From contig NZ_JOCX01000028.1 of the NCBI RefSeq assembly GCF_000717915.1, positions 5,709 to 69,708 on the forward strand: a stretch of 64,000 nucleotides of DNA, read 5' to 3'. Shown in pieces: positions 45,732 to 55,039 of the stretch (positions within the stretch are counted from its first letter, which is position 1; every line of letters starts with the position of its first letter). The stretch comes from Streptomyces sp. NRRL S-244. GTDB lineage: Bacteria; Actinomycetota; Actinomycetes; Streptomycetales; Streptomycetaceae. The position numbers were made by a program, and so were the translations under genes. Under the pieces are notes generated by a model, which was given only the letters and a program-made list of their open reading frames with translations, ran no database searches and had not been told where the DNA came from.

Positions 45732-46151
45732 ATGGCCACCCGTACCGCCGCCGACCGCCGCGAAGAGGCCCGTTACGCCTACGACGCCTTCCTCAAGGAG
45801 TGCCCCACCAGCCAGCTCCTGGCCCGGATCAGCGACAAATGGGTCGGCCTCATCGTCGCCGCGCTCGCCCAGGCCGAGGACAACTCCATGCGCTACAGCG
45901 ACCTCGGCCGCAAGATCCCCGGCGTCAGCCAGAAGATGCTCACCCAGACCCTGCGCTCCCTCGAACGCGACGGCCTCGTCACCCGCACCGTCACCCCCAC
46001 CGTCCCCGTCCGCGTCGACTACCGCCTCACCGGACTCGGCAGCAGCCTGGCCTGCCTCCTCACCTCCGTGAAGCAGTGGGCCGAGAACCACTTCGACGAG
46101 GTCGACGCCCACCGCACCGCCTACGACGGCGCCACCGCCGCGACCTCGTAA
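45732..46151 (+). CDS. HxlR-family transcriptional regulator
   Basis: 139 residues from ATG 45732; a GTG four codons upstream is also possible. The HxlR winged helix is present: CPTSQLLARISDKWVGLIVA (with the conserved Cys), FSELRR-like RYSDLGRKIPGVSQKMLTQT, and LRSLERDGLVTRTVTPTVPV as wing. HxlR proteins often sense thiol-reactive quinones or aldehydes through that Cys. It likely controls the divergent oxidoreductase and itself. Confidence 0.92.
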   Translation: MATRTAADRREEARYAYDAFLKECPTSQLLARISDKWVGLIVAALAQAEDNSMRYSDLGRKIPGVSQKMLTQTLRSLERDGLVTRTVTPTVPVRVDYRLTGLGSSLACLLTSVKQWAENHFDEVDAHRTAYDGATAATS

Positions 46152-46191
46152 TTCCCCCGCACCACCCGCCCCCCAATGGCATGCTGACAGC

Positions 46192-46929
46192 GTGAACGGA
46201 CCCGGCATTCAGCTCACCCTCGCCCCCGAACTACGCCTGTTCGCGCCGCCCAGCCGGCGCGCCGACCGCGTACCGACCACCACCGACGGCGCCTCCAGCC
46301 TCGGCCACGTCGTCGAATCGGCCGGCGTCCCGCTCACCGAGGTCGGCCGGCTCCTCGTCGACGGCCACGAGGTGCCCGTCTCGTACGTGCCGCAGGCCGG
46401 ACAGAACGTGGAGGTCTTCGGCGTCGAGCGCCCGCAGCAGATCGGGGGCGCCCCGCTGCGCTTCCTCCTCGACGTCCACCTCGGCACGCTCGCCCGCCGC
46501 CTGCGCCTGCTCGGCGTGGACACCGCGTACGAGAACGAGGACATCGGCGACCCCGCCCTCGCCACCCGCTCCGCCGCCGAGCAGCGCGTCCTGCTCTCCC
46601 GCGACCGCGGACTGCTGCGCCGCCGCGAGCTGTTCGCGGGCGCGTACGTCTACAGCGACAACCCCGACGAGCAACTCCGCGACGTCCTCGGCCGGTTCGC
46701 ACCCGCCCTCGCCCCGTGGACCCGCTGCACCGCGTGCAACGGGTCGCTCCGCGAGGCCGACAAGGACAGCGTCGGGGACCGCCTCGAAAGCGGGACGCAG
46801 CGCTCGTACGACGTCTTCGCGCAGTGCACGGCGTGCGAGCGCGTCTACTGGCGCGGAGCCCACCACGCCCGGCTGGAGCGGATCGTCAGCGAGGCGGTCG
46901 AGGAATTCGGCGGCGTGGCCACCCCGTAG
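46192..46929 (+). CDS. Mut7-C RNase-domain protein with ubiquitin-like N-terminus
   Basis: 245 residues. Residues 1-85 form a ubiquitin-like fold (LTALAPELRL-type start, then [20 protein letters not shown] and [16 protein letters not shown]). The Mut7-C PIN-like nuclease follows with acidic residues in [18 protein letters not shown] and [17 protein letters not shown] zinc ribbon is made by CTACNGSL and CTACERVYW. It is predicted to cut RNA; its targets are unknown. Confidence 0.88.
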   Translation: MNGPGIQLTLAPELRLFAPPSRRADRVPTTTDGASSLGHVVESAGVPLTEVGRLLVDGHEVPVSYVPQAGQNVEVFGVERPQQIGGAPLRFLLDVHLGTLARRLRLLGVDTAYENEDIGDPALATRSAAEQRVLLSRDRGLLRRRELFAGAYVYSDNPDEQLRDVLGRFAPALAPWTRCTACNGSLREADKDSVGDRLESGTQRSYDVFAQCTACERVYWRGAHHARLERIVSEAVEEFGGVATP

Positions 46930-46949
46930 GCGTGGCCACGAGAGCCGGG

Positions 46950-47480
46950 TCAGAAGGCGTAGGAGTCGCCCGTGTCCAGCGCCAGCACCGCGTGCTGGTT
47001 GTTGGACAGGTCGCGGTCGGACGCCCCGCCGTTCCACCACGTGTCGATCCGGACCACCACCTCCGACACCGGCTCCTTCAGCTCCAGCAGCAGCCCGATG
47101 TGCCGGCCCCGGCCGTGCAGCGGCAGCGCGCCCGTCTCGCACACCACCTCGCGCAGCCCGGCCCGCGCACAGCCCTGCGCCAGCTCCTGCCGGTCCGCGA
47201 GCTCCGCCGACAGCCGCACCCGCAGCGTCGCGTTGGGCAGCGCGGCCGGCCCCTCGTTCTGCGGCACCACCCACACCCGCAGCCGCCCCTGCGACAGGGA
47301 CACCCGCCCGTGGTACGCCACGTCGGCCTCGGGACCCGAACCCGGACCCGAACCAGGACCACTCCGGGCGGCCGCCCCCGCCTCCCCGGACACTCCGGAC
47401 ACCCCGGAGACCCCGAGCACCAGCAAGCCCGCCACCACCACACTCCGTACGGCACCACGGCGCACCGCCACCACCTCCAC
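46950..47480 (-). CDS. Secreted small protein, unknown function
   Basis: 176 residues. A signal peptide ([20 protein letters not shown]) is followed by a Gly/Ser/Pro linker. Then comes a beta-sandwich-like mature region ([56 protein letters not shown]). Two Cys (QGCARAG, EVVCETG) could pair. No family is recognised. It is convergent with the Mut7-C gene. Confidence 0.75.
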   Translation of the reverse strand: MEVVAVRRGAVRSVVVAGLLVLGVSGVSGVSGEAGAAARSGPGSGPGSGPEADVAYHGRVSLSQGRLRVWVVPQNEGPAALPNATLRVRLSAELADRQELAQGCARAGLREVVCETGALPLHGRGRHIGLLLELKEPVSEVVVRIDTWWNGGASDRDLSNNQHAVLALDTGDSYAF

Positions 47481-47621
47481 GCGCGGAGGCTAGCCAGCAC
47501 CGCCCCCGACCGGTCGGACCATCACACGAACGAGGGCGAGCCCTCGCCCAACCGGCGGGCACCGACGGGCACAGGCGGGCGGCGATCCGGACCCGCGGCC
47601 CGTCTGCGTACGCTTCGAGCC

Positions 47622-47957
47622 ATGCTCATCGCCCGCTCCGCCGCCCTGTTCGCCCTCGCCGCCGTCCTGGAGATCGGCGGCGCCTGGCTCGTCTGGCAGG
47701 GCGTACGCGAGCACAAGGGCTGGGCCTGGATCGGCGCCGGGGTCATCGCCCTCGGCCTCTACGGCTTCGTCGCCACCCTCCAGCCCCAGGGCGACTTCGC
47801 CCGCGTCCTCGCCGCGTACGGCGGGGTCTTCGTCGCCGGCTCCCTCCTGTGGGGCATGGCCGCCGACGGCTACCGCCCCGACCGCTGGGACGTCGCCGGG
47901 GCCCTCGTCTGCCTCGCCGGCATGGCGGTGATCATGTACGCCCCGCGCGGCCGCTGA
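47622..47957 (+). CDS. YnfA family (UPF0060) membrane protein
   Basis: 111 residues, four helices, SMR-transporter-like. UPF0060 markers: [20 protein letters not shown], with the membrane Glu, then [40 protein letters not shown] and [20 protein letters not shown]. Some relatives export toxic cations, but function here is unproven. Single gene, close upstream of an SDR. Confidence 0.9.
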   Translation: MLIARSAALFALAAVLEIGGAWLVWQGVREHKGWAWIGAGVIALGLYGFVATLQPQGDFARVLAAYGGVFVAGSLLWGMAADGYRPDRWDVAGALVCLAGMAVIMYAPRGR

Positions 47958-48028
47958 GCCCCGCCTATGCTGGCGGGTATTCGCCCGTACGAACGACTGA
48001 ACGATCGAACGACCCGAGGAGCCCGCAC

Positions 48029-48793
48029 ATGAGCACGGCCGCCACCCGTACCGCCGTAGTCACCGGCGCGAGCAGCGGCATCGGCGCGGCCACCGCCCGC
48101 CAGCTCGCCGACGCCGGCTACCACGTCGTCCTCACCGCCCGCCGCAAGGACCGCATCGAGGCCCTCGCCGCCGAGCTGACGGCAGCCGGCCACTCCGCCG
48201 CCGCCCACGCCCTCGACGTCACCGACCGACCCTCCGTCGACGCCTTCGCGGCCTCCCTCGACCGCTGCGACGTACTGGTCAACAACGCCGGCGGAGCCAT
48301 CGGAGCCGAGCCCGTCGCCACCGGCGACCCCGCCGACTGGCGCACGATGTACGAGGTCAACGTCATCGGCACCCTCAACCTCACCCAGGCCCTCCTCCCC
48401 GCCCTCATCGCCTCCGGCGACGGCACGGTCGTGGTCCTGTCCTCCACCGCGGGCCACGCCACCTACGAGGGCGGCGCCGGCTACGTCGCCGCCAAGAACG
48501 GCGCCCGCGTCCTGGCCGAGACCCTCCGCCTGGAGATCGTCGGCCAGCCGGTCCGCGTCATCGAGATCGCCCCGGGCATGGTGAAGACCGAGGAGTTCGC
48601 GAAGACCCGCTTCCGCGGCGACGCCGAGAAGGCCGAGAAGGTCTACGCGGGCGTCGCCGCCCCCCTGACCGCCGACGACGTGGCCGACACCATCACCTGG
48701 GCCGTGACCCGCCCCAGCCACGTCAACATCGACCTCCTGGTGGTCCGCCCCCGCGCCCAGGCCTCGAACACCAAGGTCCACCGCGACCTGTAA
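48029..48793 (+). CDS. Short-chain dehydrogenase/reductase (SDR)
   Basis: 254 residues from ATG after GAGGAG. Classical SDR motifs: TGASSGIGAATARQLADAG (cofactor, with Arg in TARRKDRIE favouring NADP), NNAGG, and catalytic Ser/Tyr/Lys in VVVLSSTAGHATYEGGAGYVAAK (quoted parts VLSSTAG and YVAAK). PGMVKTEEFAKTRFRGD follows. The YdfG/serine-dehydrogenase-like group fits best; the substrate is unknown. Confidence 0.92.
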   Translation: MSTAATRTAVVTGASSGIGAATARQLADAGYHVVLTARRKDRIEALAAELTAAGHSAAAHALDVTDRPSVDAFAASLDRCDVLVNNAGGAIGAEPVATGDPADWRTMYEVNVIGTLNLTQALLPALIASGDGTVVVLSSTAGHATYEGGAGYVAAKNGARVLAETLRLEIVGQPVRVIEIAPGMVKTEEFAKTRFRGDAEKAEKVYAGVAAPLTADDVADTITWAVTRPSHVNIDLLVVRPRAQASNTKVHRDL

Positions 48794-48854
48794 CCGCCCG
48801 CCCGGCCCCGCCCCGCCCCGCCCCGCGCCTTGCCCCGCACGCCTTGCCCCCCCG

Positions 48855-49934
48855 TCAATCCCCCGGTTGCCCCGGAGGGGCCGGGGGGTGCGGCGCGGGG
48901 TCGTGGATCGCGGGGCGGGACCACGGGGCATCGGCGTCCGCGGACTCCGGCCGCAGTCCGAGCTCGCGGAGCTGGTTGACCGCCATCATGGCGGCGAACA
49001 TCGCGTTCGGATTGGCCCCGCCGCCGCCCAGTTCGGCGAAGGCCTCCGCGTACCGGGCGGCGAACTCGCCCGGCCGGACCGGTTCGCCCCCTCCGGTCAG
49101 CCCGACCGCCGCCTCCTGCAGGGCGGCGGCCTGCTCCAGCAGGCCGTCCAGATACGGCACCACGACCTCGGCGCCACGGCGCACGGCGAAGGTGTGCCCG
49201 TCGGTGAGGAGTGAGACTTCCCCCTCCTCGAAGAGGAGGGCCACGGCGCCGAGCACGGTCTGGATCTTGAGCTGGTCGGCGTCGGCCATCGCACCGCAGG
49301 CCCCGTTGGCCTCGTCCGACAGGTGCAGGACGCCGCAGTCCCTCAGGTGCACGACCACGTGCCCGGCGCAGTGACCCTGGCTGCGCAGCACGCGGACCGC
49401 GCCGTCGGCGAAGGTCCACCCGGTGAAGCGCGCCGAGCCGATCCGGATCCGCTCCAGCGGCCGCTCCTCGTAGGTCCGGGTGCTCGCGCCGAAGGGCCGG
49501 TACGGCCGGAAGAGCGACACCAGCCGGGGGGCGACCACCGCGGGAGGGGGCAGCGGCGCCACCCCGGCGATGCGCTCGAAGGACCGCACCCAGTACGAGT
49601 CCGGATCCCGCATCTGGTCGAGGTCGGGAGCGGGCACCCAGTGCTCGGCCGGCACGCCCAGCTCGTCGGCCAGGTCGTTGTTGGCCACGTGGTCGGGATG
49701 CCCGTGCGTGGTCAGGAACAGCGCCCGGGACCAGGGCCCGACCCGGTCCATCGCCTCCCGCAGCGCCGTGCGGAAGACGTCCGTGACGCCGGTGTCGACG
49801 ACCACGAGGGTCTCGCCGGCCCGGTGCACCAGGGCATTGGCGACGTCCGGCTGACCGTGCTCGACGTCCAGCTCCTGCCCGAGGACCAGCACGGTCCGGT
49901 CGTCGATCCCGATCAGCTCACCGAGCGCGGTCAT
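48855..49934 (-). CDS. Metallo-beta-lactamase-fold hydrolase
   Basis: 359 residues. The metal motif T-H-G-H-P-D-H is in LFLTTHGHPDHVANNDLADE, followed by the third His in LRSQGHCAGHVVVHLRDCGV, an Asp/Glu at HLSDEANG, and a final LLTDGHTFAVRRG. The C-terminal 60 residues are helical and then Pro-rich. It hydrolyses an ester, amide or thioester that cannot be named. It is alone between two short gaps. Confidence 0.9.
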   Translation of the reverse strand: MTALGELIGIDDRTVLVLGQELDVEHGQPDVANALVHRAGETLVVVDTGVTDVFRTALREAMDRVGPWSRALFLTTHGHPDHVANNDLADELGVPAEHWVPAPDLDQMRDPDSYWVRSFERIAGVAPLPPPAVVAPRLVSLFRPYRPFGASTRTYEERPLERIRIGSARFTGWTFADGAVRVLRSQGHCAGHVVVHLRDCGVLHLSDEANGACGAMADADQLKIQTVLGAVALLFEEGEVSLLTDGHTFAVRRGAEVVVPYLDGLLEQAAALQEAAVGLTGGGEPVRPGEFAARYAEAFAELGGGGANPNAMFAAMMAVNQLRELGLRPESADADAPWSRPAIHDPAPHPPAPPGQPGD

Positions 49935-50047
49935 GGAACCTCCCGCGGCCTACCCGCCAAGAGCCCCCTCCCGCCGAGCCTACGCCGCCCCCACCCCCCT
50001 GTCCCCGCGAACCCTCCGACCGGCCGGAGGCCTCGCGGGGACCACAC

Positions 50048-50083
50048 GGAAGGGCCCGGACCGAGTTCGGTCCGGGCCCTTCC
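50048..50083. terminator. 17-bp hairpin after rtcB
   Basis: Arms GGAAGGGCCCGGACCGA (50048-50064) and TCGGTCCGGGCCCTTCC (50067-50083) are perfectly complementary, 27 bp past the rtcB stop on the minus strand. Confidence 0.78.
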
Positions 50084-50109
50084 ATTCCCCCGACAACTGC
50101 ACCCAGGGC

Positions 50110-51303
50110 TCAGCCCTTGATGCAGATGACCTGCTTGAGCTTGGCCACGACCTGGACGAGGTCCGTCTGCTGGCCGATGACCTGCTCGATCGACTTGTAC
50201 GCGCCCGGGATCTCGTCGACCACGCCCGAGTCCTTGCGGCATTCGACGCCCTTGGTCTGATCCGCCAGGTCGCGCGCCGAGAACCGCTTCTTCGCGGCCG
50301 TCCGGCTCATCTTCCGGCCCGCGCCGTGCGAGGCCGAGTTGAACGACTTCTCGTTGCCGAGGCCCTTCACGATGTACGAACCCGTCCCCATGGACCCCGG
50401 GATGATCCCGTAGTCACCGCTGCCGGCTCGGATCGCGCCCTTCCGCGTGACCAGCAGGTCCATGCCGTCGTACCGCTCCTGCGCCACGTAGTTGTGGTGG
50501 CAGCTGATCTCGTGGTCGAAGGACACCTTCGCCTTCCGGAACTCCCGGCGGATGACCTCCTTGAACAGGCTCATCATCACGGCCCGGTTGTACTTGGCGT
50601 ACTCCTGGGCCCAGAAGAGGTCGTTGCGGTACGCCGCCATCTCGGGCGTCGCCTCGAGGAAGACCGCGAGGTCCCGGTCGACCAGGTTCTGGTTGTGCGA
50701 GAGCCCACGGGCCACGTTGATGTGGAAGTCGGCCAGCTCGTTGCCGATGTTCCGCGAGCCCGAGTGCAGCATGACCCACACCGAACCGGACGTATCGATA
50801 CAAAGCTCACAAAAATGATTCCCCTGGCCAAGGCTTCCCATTTGCCTCAGAGCCCGCTCCCGCCGGAACTTCACCGCGTCCGCGATGTAGTCGAACCGCT
50901 CCCACAGGTCCCCGAACCCCGCATCCGAGAACCCGTACAGGCGGTCCGGGTCCACCGGGTCGCGGTGCATGCCCGCGCCCACCGGGATGGCGCGCTCGAT
51001 CTTCGAGCGGAGGGGGGAGAGGTCGCCCGGGAGGTCGTTCGCCGTCAGGGACGTCTTCACCGCCGACATGCCGCAGCCGATGTCCACCCCCACCGCCGCC
51101 GGGCACACCGCGTCCTTCATCGCGATGACCGAGCCGACCGTGGCGCCCTTGCCGTAGTGGACGTCCGGCATGACCGCCAGGCCCTTGATCCAGGGAAGGC
51201 CGGCGACGTTGTGCAGCTGCTGCATCGCGCTCGCCTCGACCGACGCCGGGTCGGTCCACATCCGGATCGGGACCTTCGCTCCCGGCACCTCTACATACGA
51301 CAT
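50110..51303 (-). CDS. rtcB: RNA-splicing ligase RtcB family
   Basis: 397 residues, close to the 408 of E. coli RtcB. Manganese and guanylate-site motifs are present: MPDVHYGKGATVGSV, VGVDIGCGM (metal Asp/Cys), GQGNHFCEL, VMLHSGSRNIG, SFDHEISCHHNYV, and the guanylylated His in NSASHGAGRKMSR. RtcB joins RNA 2',3'-cyclic phosphate or 3'-phosphate to 5'-OH ends, healing damaged RNA. A stretch at about 50790-50850 uses strikingly AT-ending codons (see findings). A strong hairpin follows the stop. Confidence 0.93.
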   Translation of the reverse strand: MSYVEVPGAKVPIRMWTDPASVEASAMQQLHNVAGLPWIKGLAVMPDVHYGKGATVGSVIAMKDAVCPAAVGVDIGCGMSAVKTSLTANDLPGDLSPLRSKIERAIPVGAGMHRDPVDPDRLYGFSDAGFGDLWERFDYIADAVKFRRERALRQMGSLGQGNHFCELCIDTSGSVWVMLHSGSRNIGNELADFHINVARGLSHNQNLVDRDLAVFLEATPEMAAYRNDLFWAQEYAKYNRAVMMSLFKEVIRREFRKAKVSFDHEISCHHNYVAQERYDGMDLLVTRKGAIRAGSGDYGIIPGSMGTGSYIVKGLGNEKSFNSASHGAGRKMSRTAAKKRFSARDLADQTKGVECRKDSGVVDEIPGAYKSIEQVIGQQTDLVQVVAKLKQVICIKG

Positions 51304-51475
51304 ACGACTTCAATCCCCCGAATAAGCAAAAACCTCGCTCTTGGTCCCAAATCAGACAGGGGACCGGCGCCGGTACCAGCGTGTGCGATAGACATTGTGT
51401 TCATCCGCGTCCAAAGCGCGGCAACGCATTTTCCTGACCGCCGGGACGCCGGCCGGTCGAAGGGAGCCAGTGGAC

Positions 51476-52327
51476 GTGCAGCGCAAGGCGGTACGGCGAC
51501 GACGGCGGGTCCTGCCGGGCATCGCGATGCTCACCGCACTCATGGCCGGCGCGACCGGCCTGACCGGGTGCACCAGCGGCGGCGGCGTCGGGTCCGACAC
51601 CGACTCCAAGGCGGGCGACAGCAGCCCCGCGCCCGCGCCGGCCGGCAAGTACCGCAGCCTGCCCGCGCCCTGCAAGGCCGCCGACGGCAAGCGCCTCAAG
51701 GCCATGCTCCCGACCGGGGACAGCCTCACCGACGAGCAGCGCGCCCAGCTGTACGCCGGGGTCGCGGACACCTCGTACGACGGCGACCGGCACGTCGGCT
51801 GCCGCTGGACGGCGCAGACGCCCGAGGAGACCCGGCTGCTGTCGGTGGGTTTCGAGCGCGTGGTCTCGTACGACCGGACGCTCATGAGCGACGACGACAA
51901 GGCGCACCAGGTGTACGTGCGCCGGCTGACGGACGCGCACCTGCCGTTCCCCGGCCCCACCACGAGCCCCACGCCGAGTACGGGTACGAGCTCCAGCGCC
52001 CCTCCGGCCGCCAGCGCTCCCCCGCCGCCCGCCGGGCAGTCGCCCTCCCCCGGGGCCGGGAGCCCTTCCGCGCCGCCGCCCGAGCTCGGGTCCCGCGTGC
52101 TCGAGGGGCTCGGGACCGAGGCGTACATCGAGGACAAGCTGAGCGCGGCCGGCGCGAGCGCGGCGCAGGCGCGGACGGTGCGGATTGTGTTCCGTACCTC
52201 GAATGTCATCGTCACGGTCGAGTACAGCGTGCAGCCCGCGCTGCCCGGTACGGTGCCGTCGAGCCCCGAAACCCAGGACAAGACACGGCAGTTGACGCAG
52301 GCCCTCGTCGAGCGTTTCAACGAGTGA
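51476..52327 (+). CDS. DUF3558-like lipoprotein (first of pair)
   Basis: 283 residues from GTG 51476, nine bases after AGGGAG; GTG 51470 is too close. Basic start (QRKAVRRRRRVLPG), hydrophobic core, lipobox L-T-G-C. After a Ser/Pro linker the N-lobe LPAPCKAADGKRLKAMLPTG and VGCRWTAQTPEETRLLSV hold the two Cys typical of DUF3558, then a Pro/Ser-rich insert (about 165-200) separates the C-terminal VIVTVEYSVQ. Exported and membrane-anchored; function unknown. It pairs with the next gene. Confidence 0.8.
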   Translation: MQRKAVRRRRRVLPGIAMLTALMAGATGLTGCTSGGGVGSDTDSKAGDSSPAPAPAGKYRSLPAPCKAADGKRLKAMLPTGDSLTDEQRAQLYAGVADTSYDGDRHVGCRWTAQTPEETRLLSVGFERVVSYDRTLMSDDDKAHQVYVRRLTDAHLPFPGPTTSPTPSTGTSSSAPPAASAPPPPAGQSPSPGAGSPSAPPPELGSRVLEGLGTEAYIEDKLSAAGASAAQARTVRIVFRTSNVIVTVEYSVQPALPGTVPSSPETQDKTRQLTQALVERFNE

Positions 52328-52418
52328 GCGGGGGCGCGCGGGGCTCGGCGTGACGGCGCGCACAGCAGGCGCGCGCCGGGTCGGGCTACCGTTGCTCGGG
52401 TCCCGCGCCCGCCCGCCG

Positions 52419-52470
52419 AACCCGAACCGAGCCCGAACCGAGCCTGCACCGAGCCCGCACCGCGTCCACA
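52419..52470. repeat. GAACCGAGCCC-type tandem repeat between lipoprotein genes
   Basis: The unit CCCGAACCGAG / CCTGCACCGAG / CCCGCACCG is repeated about four to five times in the gap between the two DUF3558 genes. It may be a slipped-strand repeat with no coding role. Confidence 0.55.
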
Positions 52471-52504
52471 GAACGCGCCCCACAACGTACTGACTGAAGG
52501 AACC

Positions 52505-53284
52505 ATGCACCGATCTGCCTCGCGCCTCACTCGCGTTCTCGCCTGCGCAGCCGTCCCGGTGATCCTCACCGTCGCCGGCTGCTCGTCCGACTCGGGCAAG
52601 GGCTCCGGTTCGGGCGGCGACAAGAAGCCCGGCGCGTCCTCCTCCGCCAAGCCGAGCGGCAAGGCCTCGGCCGCGCTGGAGAAGGCGGCGTTCGCGACGC
52701 TGCCCGACCCGTGCAAGTCGATCCAGGCGAAGACCGTCGACACCCTCGTCCCGGAGGCGAAGGACAAGAACGGCACCGCGACCAAGTCGAACGACCTGGC
52801 CTCCCGCGCCAGCTGCTCCTGGAACGGCCTGGACGAGGACGGGCTGAAGGGCTCGCAGTACCGCTGGCTGTCGATCTCCCTGGTCCGCTACGAGTCGCAC
52901 TCCTCGCTCGGCGGCGCGAACAAGCGCGCCGAGGACCAGTTCAACAAGCAGGTCGAGACCGCGAAGGCGACCGAGGGCGCGCAGAACGTGAAGGTCGAGC
53001 AGGCGGGCGGGGTCGGCGACCAGGCGTCGTCGGTCGTGTACGGCGTGAAGAAGGACGTGGACTTCTTCAACACGACGATCGTGGCGCGCACGCAGAACGT
53101 CGTGATCACGCTCGACTACAACGGTGCGGCGTACGAGGGTGCCGGCGCTCCGGATCAGGCCAAGCTGCTGGAGAACGCGATCGCCGCGGCGAAGGAGACG
53201 GTGGCCTCGGTCGCCGCCGCCAACCAGCAGCAGCAGTCGCCGTCGCAGCAGCCTGAGCAGCAGGCTTCGCCCTCCGCGCAGTAG
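52505..53284 (+). CDS. DUF3558 lipoprotein (second of pair)
   Basis: 259 residues from ATG after GAAGGAACC. The signal ends in a lipobox V-A-G-C-S-S. A Gly/Ser/Lys linker leads to LPDPCKSIQAKTVDTLVPEA and ASCSWNGLDEDG, the DUF3558 Cys pair. The C-terminus is a Gln-rich tail (NQQQQSPSQQPEQQ). It resembles the neighbouring lipoprotein in plan but differs in sequence, so the pair probably arose by old duplication. Role unknown. Confidence 0.87.
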   Translation: MHRSASRLTRVLACAAVPVILTVAGCSSDSGKGSGSGGDKKPGASSSAKPSGKASAALEKAAFATLPDPCKSIQAKTVDTLVPEAKDKNGTATKSNDLASRASCSWNGLDEDGLKGSQYRWLSISLVRYESHSSLGGANKRAEDQFNKQVETAKATEGAQNVKVEQAGGVGDQASSVVYGVKKDVDFFNTTIVARTQNVVITLDYNGAAYEGAGAPDQAKLLENAIAAAKETVASVAAANQQQQSPSQQPEQQASPSAQ

Positions 53285-53400
53285 GCGCCGGCGGGTCCGG
53301 GCGGGGTGGCGGGCGCTTAACGGGAGGCTGACATTCAGTCACCTGTGCGGTCACCCGTACGCTGTGCCTGCCGTAGCTCGACAAGGGGAGGGGATCGCGG

Positions 53401-54963
53401 GTGGCCGCGATGCAGCTGACTCGTACGCACCGGATACTCATCGGCGTCGTGGTCGCAGGAGCCGTGGTCATCGCGGGGATCGGTTTCGCCGGTTCGTACG
53501 CCGCGGTGCGCGCGCTCGCGGTGCAGAAGGGGTTCGGGAACTTCTCGCTGGTGTTCCCGATCGGCATCGACATGGGCATCTGCGTGCTGCTGGCGCTGGA
53601 CCTGCTGCTCACGTGGATCCGGATCCCGTTCCCGCTGCTGCGCCAGACGGCGTGGCTGCTGACCGCGGCGACGATCGCGTTCAACGGCGCGGCGGCCTGG
53701 CCGGACCCGCTGGGCGTGGGCATGCACGCCGTGATCCCGATCCTGTTCGTGGTCACGGTGGAGGCGGCCCGGCACGCGGTGGGCCGGATCGCGGACATCA
53801 CCGCGGACCGGCACATGGAGGGCGTCCGCATCACGCGCTGGCTCCTGTCGCCGTTGCCGACGTTCAAACTGTGGCGCCGGATGAAGCTGTGGGAGCTGCG
53901 GTCGTACGAGCAGGCCGTCGGCATGGAGCAGGACCGGCTGATCTACCAGGCGCGGCTCCAGGCCCGGTACGGGCGCGCATGGCGCCGCAAGGCCCCGGTG
54001 GAGGCCCTGATGCCGCTGCGGCTGGCCCGTATCGGCGTTCCGCTGTCCCAGACGGCCCCGGAGGGGCTGGCGGCGGCGGGCATCGACCCGGTGCTGCTGC
54101 CTCCGGCGGCCGCGGCCATCGCGACGGGCTCGGCGTCGCCGGCCCCCTCGGCTCCGGCCCTGGAAGCGGCCCAGCCGCTCGCAGCCGCGGGCCAGGCGGC
54201 CCTGGCCGGCGCAGCCGCGGCCCAGGCCCAGGCCCAGCAGGCTGCGGGCCTCCCGGGCCAGCAGGCCGCGGGCATCCCGGGCCAGGTGGGCCTGGCGGGC
54301 GCGGCCGAGGGTCAGGCGGCCCTCGTCGGCGCGGCCGCGGGCGTCCCGGGGCAGCCGGGCATGCCCGGCGCGGCCGCGGGTCTCCCGGGCCAGGCCGGCC
54401 TGCCGGGCGCCGCGGGCGCCGGGTACCCGGGGGCTGGGGCGGAGCCCCAGGTCCGGGAAGGGGCGGGTCGGGGAGCAGCCCCGCAGGGCCACGCCCCGCT
54501 CCCCTTCGCGGTCGACCCGACGGCCATGCCCGCCGCCCACGACAGCGCCTGGTTCGCCGCCCCCCTGGCCCCGCAGGCCGCGTACGAGGGCGGGTACAAC
54601 CCCCAGTACGTCGAGGGTCTGGAGCCGACCCCGGTAATGCCCCCGGCCGGCCCGGACGAGGACGTTCCGCAGCAGGAGCAGCTCCCCGTGCCGCCGGCCG
54701 CCGCCGATGACGCCGCCGAGGCCGAGGCCGACGCCGAAGCCGAAGCCGGCTTCGACCAGGCCAAGTTCAACGAGGCGGCTTACGAGGTGTTCCGCTCGTA
54801 CCTCGACGAGCACTCCGACTTCCCGACCCCGGAGCAGGTGGACATACACCTCTCGGACCGTCACGGGATCGACCACCCGCGCAGCTCCTCGATGATCCGC
54901 AAGCTCATGCCGGGCCTGAAGCTGCGCTACCAGCGCGAACTGGAGAGCGAGCACATCGCCTAG
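53401..54963 (+). CDS. DUF2637 membrane protein with Gly/Ala/Pro-rich insert
   Basis: 520 residues from GTG behind AGGGGAGG. Four membrane helices lie in the first 130 residues (RILIGVVVAGAVVIAGIGFA, FPIGIDMGICVLLALDLLLT, TAWLLTAATIAFNGAAAWP, AVIPILFVVTVEAARHAVGR), the DUF2637/SpdB-like module. A basic helical stretch to 215 follows, then about 200 residues of Ala/Gly/Pro repeats (GLPGQQAAGIPGQVGLAGAA). The C-terminus is a short ordered domain (FNEAAYEVFRSYLDEHSDFP...). Relatives on plasmids aid mycelial spread; the chromosomal role is unknown. Confidence 0.85.
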   Translation: MAAMQLTRTHRILIGVVVAGAVVIAGIGFAGSYAAVRALAVQKGFGNFSLVFPIGIDMGICVLLALDLLLTWIRIPFPLLRQTAWLLTAATIAFNGAAAWPDPLGVGMHAVIPILFVVTVEAARHAVGRIADITADRHMEGVRITRWLLSPLPTFKLWRRMKLWELRSYEQAVGMEQDRLIYQARLQARYGRAWRRKAPVEALMPLRLARIGVPLSQTAPEGLAAAGIDPVLLPPAAAAIATGSASPAPSAPALEAAQPLAAAGQAALAGAAAAQAQAQQAAGLPGQQAAGIPGQVGLAGAAEGQAALVGAAAGVPGQPGMPGAAAGLPGQAGLPGAAGAGYPGAGAEPQVREGAGRGAAPQGHAPLPFAVDPTAMPAAHDSAWFAAPLAPQAAYEGGYNPQYVEGLEPTPVMPPAGPDEDVPQQEQLPVPPAAADDAAEAEADAEAEAGFDQAKFNEAAYEVFRSYLDEHSDFPTPEQVDIHLSDRHGIDHPRSSSMIRKLMPGLKLRYQRELESEHIA

Positions 54964-54985
54964 GCAGAGGCAGAACGTCCGTATG

Positions 54986-55023
54986 CGGAAGGGCCCGCAC
55001 CCCTCGGGGTGCGGGCCCTTCCG
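54986..55023. terminator. 18-bp bidirectional terminator
   Basis: Arms CGGAAGGGCCCGCACCCC (54986-55003) and GGGGTGCGGGCCCTTCCG (55006-55023) are perfectly complementary. It lies between the convergent DUF2637 and lysS genes, with T's on both sides. Confidence 0.82.
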
Positions 55024-55039
55024 TGTACCTGCGAGCGGC

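Noticed and set aside
52419..52470. Direct repeats as a CRISPR array
   Set aside because: Units are about 11 bp and contiguous, without spacers.
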